64,000 nt of DNA from Motiliproteus sp036960405 (GTDB lineage: Bacteria; Pseudomonadota; Gammaproteobacteria; Pseudomonadales; Balneatricaceae): positions 1 to 64,000 of the forward strand of contig JBALWS010000011.1 of NCBI GenBank assembly GCA_036960405.1. The letters run 5' to 3'. The notes below the pieces were generated by a model. That model did no database searches and had not been told where the DNA came from. It saw nothing but the letters and a program-made list of their open reading frames with translations. This document shows, piece by piece, positions 25,437 through 34,193 of the stretch. A program made the translations under genes and the position numbers. Each line of letters begins with the position of its first letter. Within the stretch, counting starts at the first letter, position 1.

Positions 25437-27254
25437 TTGTCAATCAAAGAGTTACGTAACATAGCGATCATCGCGCACGTCGACCACGGTAAAACCACTC
25501 TGGTCGACAAGCTGTTATCCCAATCTGGAACGTTGGAGCGTCGCGATGAAGGCGCCGAGCGAATCATGGATTCCAACGATCAGGAGCGCGAGCGCGGCAT
25601 AACTATCCTGGCCAAGAACACCGCTATCGAATGGAACGGTTACCACATCAACATCGTGGACACACCGGGACACGCAGACTTTGGTGGTGAAGTTGAGCGG
25701 GTACTGTCGATGGTTGACTGCGTACTGCTGCTGGTTGATGCGGTTGACGGCCCGATGCCGCAAACTCGCTTTGTGACCCAGAAGGCATTCGCTCAGGGCC
25801 TCAAGCCGATCGTTGTAATCAACAAAATCGACCGTCCGGGCGCGCGCCCCGACTACGTGATGGACCAGGTATTCGACCTGTTCGACAACCTCGGCGCAAC
25901 CGACGAGCAACTCGACTTCCCGGTTGTCTATGCCTCAGCGTTAAACGGCATCGCTGGTCTTGATCCAGACGAAATGGCCGACGACATGACGCCGCTGTTT
26001 GAAGCGGTCATCAAGCACGTTCAACCCCCTGTGATCGATGCTGTAGGCCCGTTCCAGATGCAAATCTCGGCGCTGGACTACAACAGCTACCTCGGTGTTA
26101 TCGGTGTTGGCCGGGTTACCCGCGGCAGCATCAAGACCAACGCCCAGGTAAAAGTGATCGATATGCACGGCGAGGTGCGTACTGGCAAGATCCTCAAGAT
26201 CATGGGCTACATGGGGCTGGAGCGAGTCGACGTTGAAACGGCCGAGGCAGGCAACATCGTCTGCATCACCGGTATCGACAAGCTCAGCATCTCAGACACT
26301 CTGTGCTTCCCGGACAACGTCGATGCACTACCCCCATTGAGCGTCGACGAGCCGACCGTATCGATGACCTTCCAGGTCAACAACTCCCCGTTTGCAGGCC
26401 AAGACGGCAAGTTCGTCACCTCGCGCAACATCAAAGAGCGGCTCGACCGCGAACTGATCCACAACGTCGCACTGCGCGTTGAAGAGGGCGAGTCACCAGA
26501 GAAGTTCAAGGTATCGGGTCGCGGTGAATTGCACTTGTCGGTACTGATCGAAACCATGCGCCGCGAAGGCTTCGAGATGGGTGTATCACGCCCTGAAGTT
26601 ATCCAGAAAGAGGTCGATGGCGAGATTCAAGAGCCTTACGAAGAGGTGATGATCGACGTCGAAGAGCAGCATCAGGGCTCGATCATCGAAGAACTTGGCA
26701 AGCGCAAAGGCGACATGATCAACATGGAAGTCGATGGTAAGGGTCGGATACGCCTGACCTTCGTTATCCCATCACGCGGTATGATCGGTTTCCGCAGCCT
26801 GTTCCTGACCATGACCTCCGGCACGGGCATCATGACCTCGATCTTTGATCATTACGGCCCAGTCAAAACTGGAGAAGTCGTTTCTCGTACCAGTGGCGTA
26901 CTGGTCTCAATGGTCACCGGCAAGGCCCTAGCCTACTCACTGTGGATGTTACAGGCACGCGGCCGTCTCTGCATCGATCCTAACATCGATGTTTATGAAG
27001 GCATGATACTGGGCATTCATAGCCGCTCAAACGATCTGGCGGTCAACCCGATCAAAGGCAAGCAACTGACCAACGTTCGTGCTTCGGGTACTGACGAAAA
27101 CATCGTGATGACGCCGCCGGTTCGGTTCACGCTGGAACAGGCATTGGACTTTATCGAGGACGACGAATTGGTCGAGGTCACGCCCAACTTTATCCGTCTG
27201 CGTAAGAAGTTCCTCAAGGAGCACGAACGCAAGCGTGCAGCACGTGGTGGTTAA
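25437..27254 (+). CDS. typA: Ribosome-binding GTPase TypA/BipA
   Basis: 605 residues, usual length. TypA is a translational GTPase of the EF-G family that helps ribosome assembly and stress adaptation. G-motifs are clear: AHVDHGKTT (P-loop), RGIT in switch 1, DTPGHADFGGEVERV, and NKIDR. The family C-terminal domain follows, including GTGIMTSIFDHYG and the basic end HERKRAARGG. Translation starts at a TTG (25437): the conserved opening SIKELRNIAIIAH begins immediately after it and no ATG or GTG fits. GAGG lies about 10 nt upstream. Confidence 0.95.
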   Translation: MSIKELRNIAIIAHVDHGKTTLVDKLLSQSGTLERRDEGAERIMDSNDQERERGITILAKNTAIEWNGYHINIVDTPGHADFGGEVERVLSMVDCVLLLVDAVDGPMPQTRFVTQKAFAQGLKPIVVINKIDRPGARPDYVMDQVFDLFDNLGATDEQLDFPVVYASALNGIAGLDPDEMADDMTPLFEAVIKHVQPPVIDAVGPFQMQISALDYNSYLGVIGVGRVTRGSIKTNAQVKVIDMHGEVRTGKILKIMGYMGLERVDVETAEAGNIVCITGIDKLSISDTLCFPDNVDALPPLSVDEPTVSMTFQVNNSPFAGQDGKFVTSRNIKERLDRELIHNVALRVEEGESPEKFKVSGRGELHLSVLIETMRREGFEMGVSRPEVIQKEVDGEIQEPYEEVMIDVEEQHQGSIIEELGKRKGDMINMEVDGKGRIRLTFVIPSRGMIGFRSLFLTMTSGTGIMTSIFDHYGPVKTGEVVSRTSGVLVSMVTGKALAYSLWMLQARGRLCIDPNIDVYEGMILGIHSRSNDLAVNPIKGKQLTNVRASGTDENIVMTPPVRFTLEQALDFIEDDELVEVTPNFIRLRKKFLKEHERKRAARGG

Positions 27255-27296
27255 TAGCCCCCTGCACAGCTAGCACTCTCACCTAGCACTACGCCA

Positions 27297-27324
27297 AGCC
27301 CCGCACCAGCGGGGCTTTTTATTT
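27297..27324 (+). terminator. Terminator after typA
   Basis: Perfect 8-bp stem AGCCCCGC / GCGGGGCT with ACCA loop, followed by TTTTATTT. Confidence 0.9.
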
Positions 27325-27444
27325 AGCACGCACAACCAAAACCAACCTCACTCTCTCCCCATCCAATCTAATACTGGGTTAAACATAATCTTCCTAATAT
27401 AATCACCCTTCAAAGCCATATAAAAAACATGGATTAACAGAATC

Positions 27445-28533
27445 ATGAAGGGATTAAAGCTATTTCTACCGCTGTTGCTGCTTTGGTTGTCAGGCTGTGC
27501 CAATACGATAGAAACGGCTGAACAAAAGCCTCCGCAATATTGGCCAGAGCCACCCGCCCTACCCCGTTTTGTCCATGAATTCACGTTACGTAACAGCCTC
27601 GATATTCATCGCTACTCTGAAGATGAGACCATACTCAAGCTGCTCAACGGCAAAGACCCCGATGGTTACCGGCTTTTCAAGCCTTTCGCCCTGGCTGCGC
27701 AGCAGGGTCGTATCTATATTTCCGATACCGCCATCAACTTGATCCATGTCTTCGATGTTCCCCGACGTCGTTATTTCAGAATGGGTTACCGACTTGAAGG
27801 CCAACTCAAAGACCCTAGGGGAATCACCCTAGACGAACTAGGTCGAGTCTATGTGGTGGATAGCGGTAGCCGCCGAATCGTCAAATACGATGCAGCAGGA
27901 TTGTTCATCAGTGCGATCGAGTTAGAAGAGGATGTCAGCAAACCCACCGGCATCGCCGTCTCCGCCGATGGGCAACAGATCTATCTGGTGGATACCGGAG
28001 GGGTAGACAGCGATGCTCATCGCATCATCCAATACAGTGCCGATGGCCGCCGCTTAGCCGTTATCGGCACTCGAGGCAGCGAACCCGGTCAGTTCAATCT
28101 TCCGGTTGATGTCGCCCTCGATGGCAACGGTCTGCTCTATGTTCTCGATGCGGGCAACTTTCGCGTTCAAGTGTTTGACCAAGGGCGGTTCGTGCGATCT
28201 TGGGGCAAGGTTGGCAATGGCTTAGGTCGCCTAGCCCGGCCTCGCTCAATCGAAACAGATGGAGATGGCAATATCTATATCAGCGATTCTCAGTTCACCA
28301 ATGTTCAGATATTCAACCCACGAGGCCAACTGTTACTGCCGATTGGCAAACAGGCTTTTGACGATATCGACGGTCACCTGACCTTGATAGCCGGAATCAC
28401 GGTCGATGAAACCGGCCGCCTATACGTCATCGACCAAAAACAGCGTAAGGTTGAGATATATCGGCCGATCCATAGCCGTGAGGGAGCCAGAATACTCGAA
28501 CGGTATTCACAGCCCAACAGCAAAAAACTGTAG
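27445..28533 (+). CDS. NHL-repeat beta-propeller lipoprotein
   Basis: 362 residues. The N-terminus is a lipoprotein signal (LLLLWLSGC; acylated Cys18). The remainder is built of about six NHL-type repeats, visible as recurring YV(V/I)D/YISDS units such as GRVYVVDSGSRRIVKYD, GLLYVLDAGNFRVQVFD and GNIYISDSQFTNVQIFN, which form a six-bladed propeller. Such proteins act as binding scaffolds at the cell envelope. It is convergent with, and only 11 bp from, a pentaheme cytochrome gene. NHL lipoproteins near multiheme cytochromes occur in other bacteria, which suggests involvement in an envelope redox complex, but that is inference. Confidence 0.8.
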   Translation: MKGLKLFLPLLLLWLSGCANTIETAEQKPPQYWPEPPALPRFVHEFTLRNSLDIHRYSEDETILKLLNGKDPDGYRLFKPFALAAQQGRIYISDTAINLIHVFDVPRRRYFRMGYRLEGQLKDPRGITLDELGRVYVVDSGSRRIVKYDAAGLFISAIELEEDVSKPTGIAVSADGQQIYLVDTGGVDSDAHRIIQYSADGRRLAVIGTRGSEPGQFNLPVDVALDGNGLLYVLDAGNFRVQVFDQGRFVRSWGKVGNGLGRLARPRSIETDGDGNIYISDSQFTNVQIFNPRGQLLLPIGKQAFDDIDGHLTLIAGITVDETGRLYVIDQKQRKVEIYRPIHSREGARILERYSQPNSKKL

Positions 28534-28544
28534 CCATGAGGCAA

Positions 28545-29444
28545 TTATTTATTGTGGCAAGTCTGACACACGGCACTGGCATTATTGGACACCCGCAGGA
28601 AGGTCGGATTGAATTGAGATCCCGATCCTAGCGACTCCACCCCATGCGGATCATGGCACGAGGCGCATTCGACCTCTGGCCCTTCACCGGTATCGTAGAA
28701 ACGGATCTCATCCTTATCGGCTCGCTCATCACCATCGTTATCGTAATACCGCAAACCCGGTGAAGACGCCGCAGGATCGTTAAAATCGTCTCCGACGCGA
28801 TTTACCGGCAGCAGAATCCCGATCGGATGGTCATTGGTCAAGTCGGTGCCTAGCGCAAAAGCGGTGAAATCAGTAGCGGTAGCCCCCGCTTCAGTACCAG
28901 GAGCATGGCAGGTCAAACACTCGGTTTTGTTTAAGCCCATATGCACCCCCACATCCGCACCTGAAGGGTTACTCCAGCCATTCAAAAAATCATTGTTCTG
29001 ACTTGTCTCTGACGGCGAATAACGACCACTACCCGGCATATTCAATATAGAGTCCACCGCCAGGGTACCGTCATGGCATGACAGGCAGGTCAGCGAATTA
29101 ACACCCGGCTGGGTTATCGGGCTAGTGATCGAACTGGTTCGCAGGGTGTCGTAAGTAACGTAAGTGTTATCGTTGAAAGTACGATTCCACAACGGAGCTT
29201 CTATCTGAGTGTTGCCGCCATGGGGCGTATGACAATAGACGCATACAGCACCATAATCATTACGGTACGGGTCCATCACCACCGAGCCGCCACCAATGGT
29301 GCTCTGGCTCAAGTTATGACGAGTATTGCTGATGCTGCCAAAGTTACTGAATTTAGTAGGCAGATCGCCCGCACTCCATGCCGTTAACGTCAAAGTACTG
29401 ATGCTTAGCGCACCAATCGCCTTTCGAAACTTAAAAACTGCCAT
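28545..29444 (-). CDS. Exported pentaheme c-type cytochrome
   Basis: 299 residues with a Sec signal peptide (first about 24 residues, ending near AWSAG). Five CxxCH heme-binding motifs are visible: CVYCH, CLSCH, CLTCH, CASCH and CQTCH, the last two residues from the C-terminus. Several are followed by PHG, as in doubled-CxxCH and cytochrome-c3-like proteins. It should transfer electrons in the periplasm or at the outer membrane. Substrate and partners are not evident. It is convergent with the NHL lipoprotein and its upstream region (29445-29807) shows no gene, only two copies of AGGCAGACCA-ACAAC about 31 bp apart. Confidence 0.88.
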   Translation of the reverse strand: MAVFKFRKAIGALSISTLTLTAWSAGDLPTKFSNFGSISNTRHNLSQSTIGGGSVVMDPYRNDYGAVCVYCHTPHGGNTQIEAPLWNRTFNDNTYVTYDTLRTSSITSPITQPGVNSLTCLSCHDGTLAVDSILNMPGSGRYSPSETSQNNDFLNGWSNPSGADVGVHMGLNKTECLTCHAPGTEAGATATDFTAFALGTDLTNDHPIGILLPVNRVGDDFNDPAASSPGLRYYDNDGDERADKDEIRFYDTGEGPEVECASCHDPHGVESLGSGSQFNPTFLRVSNNASAVCQTCHNK

Positions 29445-29807
29445 CGTGACTATCTACCTCGCTACTCAAACACCTTAAGGATCCGTATAGGGTTAGGACT
29501 GGTATCGAACCATGCTTAGGGTTAACCAGATTTCGTCCTATCAAGGCAGACCAAACAACAACTCAATGAAGGCAGACCATACAACCACGCACCAGCTAAG
29601 GCGCACGCCGCAGCAAGGCCGCGCGCCTGTGATTAACGGGTTAAAAACAGCAGAAAAAACTGACACTAACCATCGCTAGCAGGGGACATTACCTTGCGAA
29701 TCTTAAGGGAATATTAAGAACTCAAAATGGTTCGTTGTTAGCATCGAAAAAAACACCGGACGGCAGAAACCAATAGATACGCTCAGGGTAAAAACAACAA
29801 AGGGTCA

Positions 29808-30059
29808 TCAGGCTAGAACGGAGGCCCTTTTAACAACGACTGCAACGATTGAAACTGACGTCCCGCCAGCAACCATCAGGTCGTTGCCTGCGGCATCTTG
29901 CATCGTTCCCGATGAGTAGCCGATATGATTCAGCAGATAAGTACCCGGTGGTGGCAGCTGCCCGGCAGCGTAACCACTGACACCATTGAGATACAAGTAC
30001 GTTGTCGAAGGCCAAAGCTGGCCCACTGACTCGCGATAACAAAACCCAGCTCGCAGCAA
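29808..30059 (-). pseudogene. Remnant of a phenol-MetA-type outer membrane protein
   Basis: The frame contains YLNGVSGYAAGQLPPPGTY, then LLNHIGYSSGTMQDAAGNDL. This matches the opening of the 'MetA pathway of phenol degradation' family, which starts after the signal peptide with a YPNG...PPPGxY...NY motif. The frame ends at 29808, about 200 codons short of family length. The signal peptide seems to lie in another frame (ending VSGPALAFDN), so the gene is both frameshifted and truncated. Confidence 0.5.
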
Positions 30060-30198
30060 CCGTTCGCCAGCATCGTTGCGCGTCCAACAGCATCTACTTG
30101 GAGAGCTATTTCAAACTCGTTCGATCAGCGCAACTGTTTGATAGCTCAAATCAATGAACTCTTATACTATCGGGATACACGATGGCAGGAGACCCGCT

Positions 30199-31149
30199 AT
30201 GCTCACCCTTTTTCCCGAGATCCAGCCTTTCCAACAGCAGCAGCTACCGGTCGATGACCTACACAGTCTGTATCTGGAGGAGAGCGGCAACCCGCAAGGG
30301 CAGCCGGTACTGTTCGTTCACGGTGGGCCTGGCGGTGGTACCAGCGACTTCAACCGCCGCTTCTTCGATCCGGAAAAGTACCGCATCATCCTGTTCGACC
30401 AGCGCGGCTGCGGCAAGTCGACACCCCACGCAGAACTACGCGATAACACCACCGCCCACCTGCTATCGGATATGGAGTCGATCCGCCAGCACCTAAACAT
30501 CGATAGCTGGTTGCTGCTCGGTGGTTCCTGGGGCTCAACCCTGAGCCTGCTGTACGCTCAAGCCTATCCCGAGCGGGTCAACGGCCTGATACTTCGCGGA
30601 ATATTCCTTTGCCGAGAGCAAGATATCCGCTGGTTTTACCAAGAAGGGGCCAACCATATTTTCCCCGATCACTGGCAAATCTACGCCGCTCAAATCCCTC
30701 AAGACGAACAACACGACTTTCTCGGCGCTTACCATCGACGCCTGACCTCCGATAACGAGATCGCCCGCATGTCGGCAGCCAAAGCCTGGTCTTGCTGGGA
30801 AGCCAGCTGTTCAACGCTCAATCCCTGCGGCTCGCTGGTGAACCACTTCAGCGAACCACACGTTGCCTTGGCGATGGCGCGAATCGAAAGCCACTACTTT
30901 ATCAACCAGTCGTTTATCGAGCCCAACCAGATTCTCGACAACGTCGATAAGATCCAAAATATCCCAACCATCATCGTCCACGGTCGTTACGATATCGTCT
31001 GCCCGGTCAACCAAGCGGTTGCGTTGTACGACCTATTGCCCGAAGCGGAGCTGCACATCGTCCGCGATGCCGGCCATTCGGCACTCGAGCCGGGGATTAC
31101 CGACAACCTGATCAAAGCCACCAATCACTTTGCCATGCGACTGGCCTAA
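30199..31149 (+). CDS. pip: Proline iminopeptidase (alpha/beta hydrolase)
   Basis: 316 residues. Removes N-terminal proline from peptides in the cytoplasm. Family signatures: the HGGPGGG oxyanion-hole segment, FDQRGCGKS, the nucleophile elbow GGSWGS (Ser), VHGRYDIVCP with the catalytic Asp, and DAGHS with the catalytic His. I chose the ATG at 30199 rather than 30154 because GGAG precedes it and the protein family starts with a similar short leader. It heads a probable operon with dtd, which starts 24 bp later. Confidence 0.93.
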   Translation: MLTLFPEIQPFQQQQLPVDDLHSLYLEESGNPQGQPVLFVHGGPGGGTSDFNRRFFDPEKYRIILFDQRGCGKSTPHAELRDNTTAHLLSDMESIRQHLNIDSWLLLGGSWGSTLSLLYAQAYPERVNGLILRGIFLCREQDIRWFYQEGANHIFPDHWQIYAAQIPQDEQHDFLGAYHRRLTSDNEIARMSAAKAWSCWEASCSTLNPCGSLVNHFSEPHVALAMARIESHYFINQSFIEPNQILDNVDKIQNIPTIIVHGRYDIVCPVNQAVALYDLLPEAELHIVRDAGHSALEPGITDNLIKATNHFAMRLA

Positions 31150-31173
31150 TGTTCTCACCCTACAAGGAAACCC

Positions 31174-31611
31174 ATGCTCGCCCTGATTCAACGCGTTAGC
31201 GAAGCCAGTGTCACCATCGACAATCAAATTAACGGCCAGATTGGCCCTGGAATACTATTACTGCTCGGCGTTCAGAAAGGCGATGACCGTACCGCTGCCG
31301 ATAAGCTGCTCAAAAAAGTGCTGGCCTATCGAATTTTCGCCGATCATGAAGACAAGATGAATTTGAGCCTGACTCAGACCGATGGCGGATTATTGATTGT
31401 CTCGCAGTTCACCCTGGCCGCCGATACCCGCAAAGGACTGCGCCCCGGTTTTTCCACCGCCGCCGTGCCCGCGCTAGGCGAAGAGCTTTACGACTATTTT
31501 GTCGAGCAGGCCCGCCTGCAGCATGGCCAGGTCGCTACCGGCCAGTTTGGGGCCGACATGCAGGTCGCGCTGGTCAATGACGGTCCGGTGACCTTTATGC
31601 TCGAAAGCTAG
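31174..31611 (+). CDS. dtd: D-aminoacyl-tRNA deacylase
   Basis: 145 residues, typical for Dtd. It hydrolyses D-amino acids mischarged on tRNA, protecting translation. Key motifs are SQFTLAAD with the catalytic Ser/Thr region and NDGPVTF near the C-terminus, which contains the cross-subunit Gly-Pro pair of the active site. The opening MLALIQRVSEASV is also family-typical. AAGGA lies just before the ATG. It follows pip closely and precedes the YeiH-type gene by 64 bp. Confidence 0.95.
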   Translation: MLALIQRVSEASVTIDNQINGQIGPGILLLLGVQKGDDRTAADKLLKKVLAYRIFADHEDKMNLSLTQTDGGLLIVSQFTLAADTRKGLRPGFSTAAVPALGEELYDYFVEQARLQHGQVATGQFGADMQVALVNDGPVTFMLES

Positions 31612-31675
31612 TAAAGAGCAATCGATTATTAATTTTGATTACCACCAATAAAATTAGAAGAGTCAAAATCTAATT

Positions 31676-32686
31676 TTGATTAATCAAATAGGAATAAAAA
31701 GCCAGTACCAGCTCCAGCACCATTTCCCTGGTGTGCTGGCTTGTGTCACGGTCGGCCTGGCGGCAGGATTTCTGTCCGACCATTACGGCGGCCCCACCAT
31801 GCTCTACGCCCTGCTATTGGGCATCGCGTTTAATTTTCTACACCAAAACGAGCGCACCCAAGCCGGTATTGAGCTGTCGGTAAAATCGATCCTACGTATC
31901 GGCGTCGCGCTGCTGGGCTTCCGCATGTCGATCGACGCCGTGATTGCGCTGGGGTGGCCGCCGATACTGCTGGTGGTCGGCAGCGTTATTGCCACGATCG
32001 TATTTGGCGCCTGCTGCGCCCGTTTTGTTCAACGCGATAGCCGTTTTGGTCTATTGACCGGCGGTGCCGTTGCGATCTGTGGCGCCTCGGCAGCACTGGC
32101 GATCTCAGCCCTGTCACCCAAGACGCCCGAGCACGAACGCGACACCCTGTTCACCGTCATCGCCGTCACCGCGATGATCACCATCGCGATGGTGATCTAC
32201 CCCATTTTTGCAGCGGCGATCGGTCTCAGCGAAACCGCCAGCGGCATTTTTTTTGGCGCAACCATCCACGATGTCGCCCAGGTGGTTGGCGCCGGTTACA
32301 GCGTTTCAGCCGAATCGGGCGATACCGCCACGGTGATCAAATTGATTCGCGTTGCCATGCTACTGCCGGTGGTACTGACCCTGTCACTACTGATGCGCCA
32401 GCAGCAATCGATGACGAACCCAACCGGCGCCGCACTGCCGATCCCCTGGTTCGTGTTTGCTTTCGCGCTGTTTGTCGCCCTCAACAGCAGCGGCTGGCTA
32501 GCACCAACGCTGACCGAATCTCTGGTCGAGATATCGCGCATCTGCATCGTCACCGCCGTGGCGGGGTTAGGGATGAAAACCTCGCTGGGAGAGCTGGTCA
32601 AAATAGGTCCCAAGCCGGTATTACTGATTGTCGCCGAGACACTGTTTCTGGCCGGATTGATCACTCTGGCGCTGCAGTTTTTGTGA
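31676..32686 (+). CDS. YeiH/UPF0324 family putative sulfate exporter
   Basis: 336 residues with about ten TM segments. UPF0324 blocks are visible: GGPTMLYALLLGIAFNF, LRIGVALLGFRMS, GGAVAICGASAALAISAL and FFGATIHDVAQVVGAGYSVS. Proteins of this family are annotated as putative sulfate exporters and relate to sulfonate metabolism in some bacteria; the substrate is unproven here. No ATG fits, so the start is probably the TTG at 31676, with AGAAGAG upstream. Two copies of TAATTTTGATTA (31630-31641 and 31671-31682) flank the leader, the second overlapping the start; they could be an operator. Confidence 0.82.
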   Translation: MINQIGIKSQYQLQHHFPGVLACVTVGLAAGFLSDHYGGPTMLYALLLGIAFNFLHQNERTQAGIELSVKSILRIGVALLGFRMSIDAVIALGWPPILLVVGSVIATIVFGACCARFVQRDSRFGLLTGGAVAICGASAALAISALSPKTPEHERDTLFTVIAVTAMITIAMVIYPIFAAAIGLSETASGIFFGATIHDVAQVVGAGYSVSAESGDTATVIKLIRVAMLLPVVLTLSLLMRQQQSMTNPTGAALPIPWFVFAFALFVALNSSGWLAPTLTESLVEISRICIVTAVAGLGMKTSLGELVKIGPKPVLLIVAETLFLAGLITLALQFL

Positions 32687-32798
32687 TCTAGACACGGGCT
32701 AGCCAGATCGTCTTCAACGCTAAAATCCCGTACAATGGCGCGCTTTATAGCTGCTTGGCATGCGTTTCTTTACACCCTCTGATTAGGCCAGACTACCG

Positions 32799-33377
32799 AT
32801 GACTATCGAACAAACGCTGCTTGAGCGCAGCGGATCAAAATGTGAACTATGCCCGTCCGATACCAACCTAACCGCTTACGCCGTCCCCCCTGTCAGCGAT
32901 GACTGCGCCGAGCGTTCGGTGATGGTGTGTGAAACCTGCCGCAGTCAGATCGATACACCCGACAGCATGGACGCCAACCATTGGCGCTGCCTGAGTGAAT
33001 CGATGTGGAGCCAGCAGCCTGCGGTTCAAGTGATGGCCTATCGGCTGCTTTCACGCTTGTCGAGCGAGCCCTGGGCGCAAGACCAACTGGATATGTTGTA
33101 TCTCGAAGACGAGGTGAAGGCCTGGGCCGACGCTGACAATAACAGCGACGATGACGATAGCGGTGAACCCACCAAAGACAGCAACGGCGCGGTCCTCGTC
33201 GCGGGCGATACGGTAACCTTGATCAAGGATCTGGATGTCAAAGGTGCAGGCTTTACCGCCAAACGTGGCACCGCGGTAAGAGGAATTTCGCTGACCAATA
33301 ACCCGGAGCAGATCGAAGGTCGGGTCAACGGCGTGCGCATCGTGCTGCTGACCAAGTTTTTGAAGAAATCTAGCTAG
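32799..33377 (+). CDS. phnA: PhnA family zinc-ribbon protein
   Basis: 192 residues. The N-terminal zinc ribbon has CELC and CETC pairs. An acidic linker (DNNSDDDDSGE) follows, and the C-terminal KOW-like PhnA domain carries DSNGAVLVAGDTVTLIKDLDVKG. The name reflects location near phosphonate genes in E. coli, but the protein is not a phosphonoacetate hydrolase and its role is unknown. It stands alone here between YeiH and a GST gene, with a terminator after it. Confidence 0.88.
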   Translation: MTIEQTLLERSGSKCELCPSDTNLTAYAVPPVSDDCAERSVMVCETCRSQIDTPDSMDANHWRCLSESMWSQQPAVQVMAYRLLSRLSSEPWAQDQLDMLYLEDEVKAWADADNNSDDDDSGEPTKDSNGAVLVAGDTVTLIKDLDVKGAGFTAKRGTAVRGISLTNNPEQIEGRVNGVRIVLLTKFLKKSS

Positions 33378-33389
33378 CGTTTACAAAGG

Positions 33390-33420
33390 AAACCGGCCAG
33401 CCATGCCGGTTTTCGGTTTT
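33390..33420 (+). terminator. Terminator after phnA
   Basis: Stem AACCGGC / GCCGGTT with a 7-nt loop, followed by TTCGGTTTT. T-rich but interrupted. Confidence 0.7.
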
Positions 33421-33468
33421 CATCTGTGCGGCCAACGTCTTGATAGACGCTTCAATGTCACCTCTCTT

Positions 33469-34098
33469 CTACCCCTCCATCGCCTGCGTTTCTCGCTCCA
33501 GCGCCTTAACCTGGGCAGGCCGAGACATCACCCGCTCACGGTAAGCGTTTAGGTTCGCCTGTTCGATCGGCTGCTTGAACTTCAGCCCCCAATTGAGGAT
33601 ATGACCGACCAGAATATCAACCGCACCAAAGCTATCGCCCAGCATATAATCGTTGTCACCCAGGCCGCGGCTCAGAACCGCCAACGCTTGCTGAAACTCC
33701 CATTCAGCGGTGGCGAATATCGCCGGCACCCGATGCTCTGCGGGCAGAGCAAACTTGTGCTTACCCATGGTCCACAACGGTTGCTCCAGCTCACAGGCGG
33801 CAAAGCTGTTCCACTGCTCGTATAGTCCGCGCGCTGCAGTGCCCAGCGCAGGAATCAGCGAACCGTCGCCATATTTATCCGCCAGATAGCTGACAATCGC
33901 CGCCGATTCAAACAGCACCAGCCCGTCATCGTCGATCGCCGGCACCTTACCGTTAGGGTTGATCGCCAGAAACGCCGGCGAGCGATTATCGCCTTTGGCA
34001 AAATCGATAAGTTGGTAGTCGTAATCGAGCCCGAGCTCTTCCAGCAGCCAAGTGATCCGCAACGAGCGTGAGTTGGGGTAGCCGTAAACTTTGATCAT
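33469..34098 (-). CDS. Glutathione S-transferase family protein
   Basis: 209 residues. The N-terminal thioredoxin-like domain (1-78) has NPNGKVPAI with the cis-Pro and the glutathione-binding ESAAI. An all-helical C-terminal domain follows (about 90-205), including the D in DSFGAVDILVGHIL that serves as N-cap box. The opening IKVYGYPNSRSLRITW resembles Ser-type bacterial GSTs, so Ser10 or Ser12 may activate glutathione. The physiological substrate is unknown. It lies just downstream of the RND pump operon in the same direction, separated by about 95 bp, and may be read with it. Confidence 0.9.
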   Translation of the reverse strand: MIKVYGYPNSRSLRITWLLEELGLDYDYQLIDFAKGDNRSPAFLAINPNGKVPAIDDDGLVLFESAAIVSYLADKYGDGSLIPALGTAARGLYEQWNSFAACELEQPLWTMGKHKFALPAEHRVPAIFATAEWEFQQALAVLSRGLGDNDYMLGDSFGAVDILVGHILNWGLKFKQPIEQANLNAYRERVMSRPAQVKALERETQAMEG

Positions 34099-34193
34099 TG
34101 TTGTTATCCTTTGGGGCCTGAAGGCGACCTGACAATACGGTTAGGTATGCCAGCATAGCCGCCACCACATTGGCTGACAAGCGGTCGCCATAA

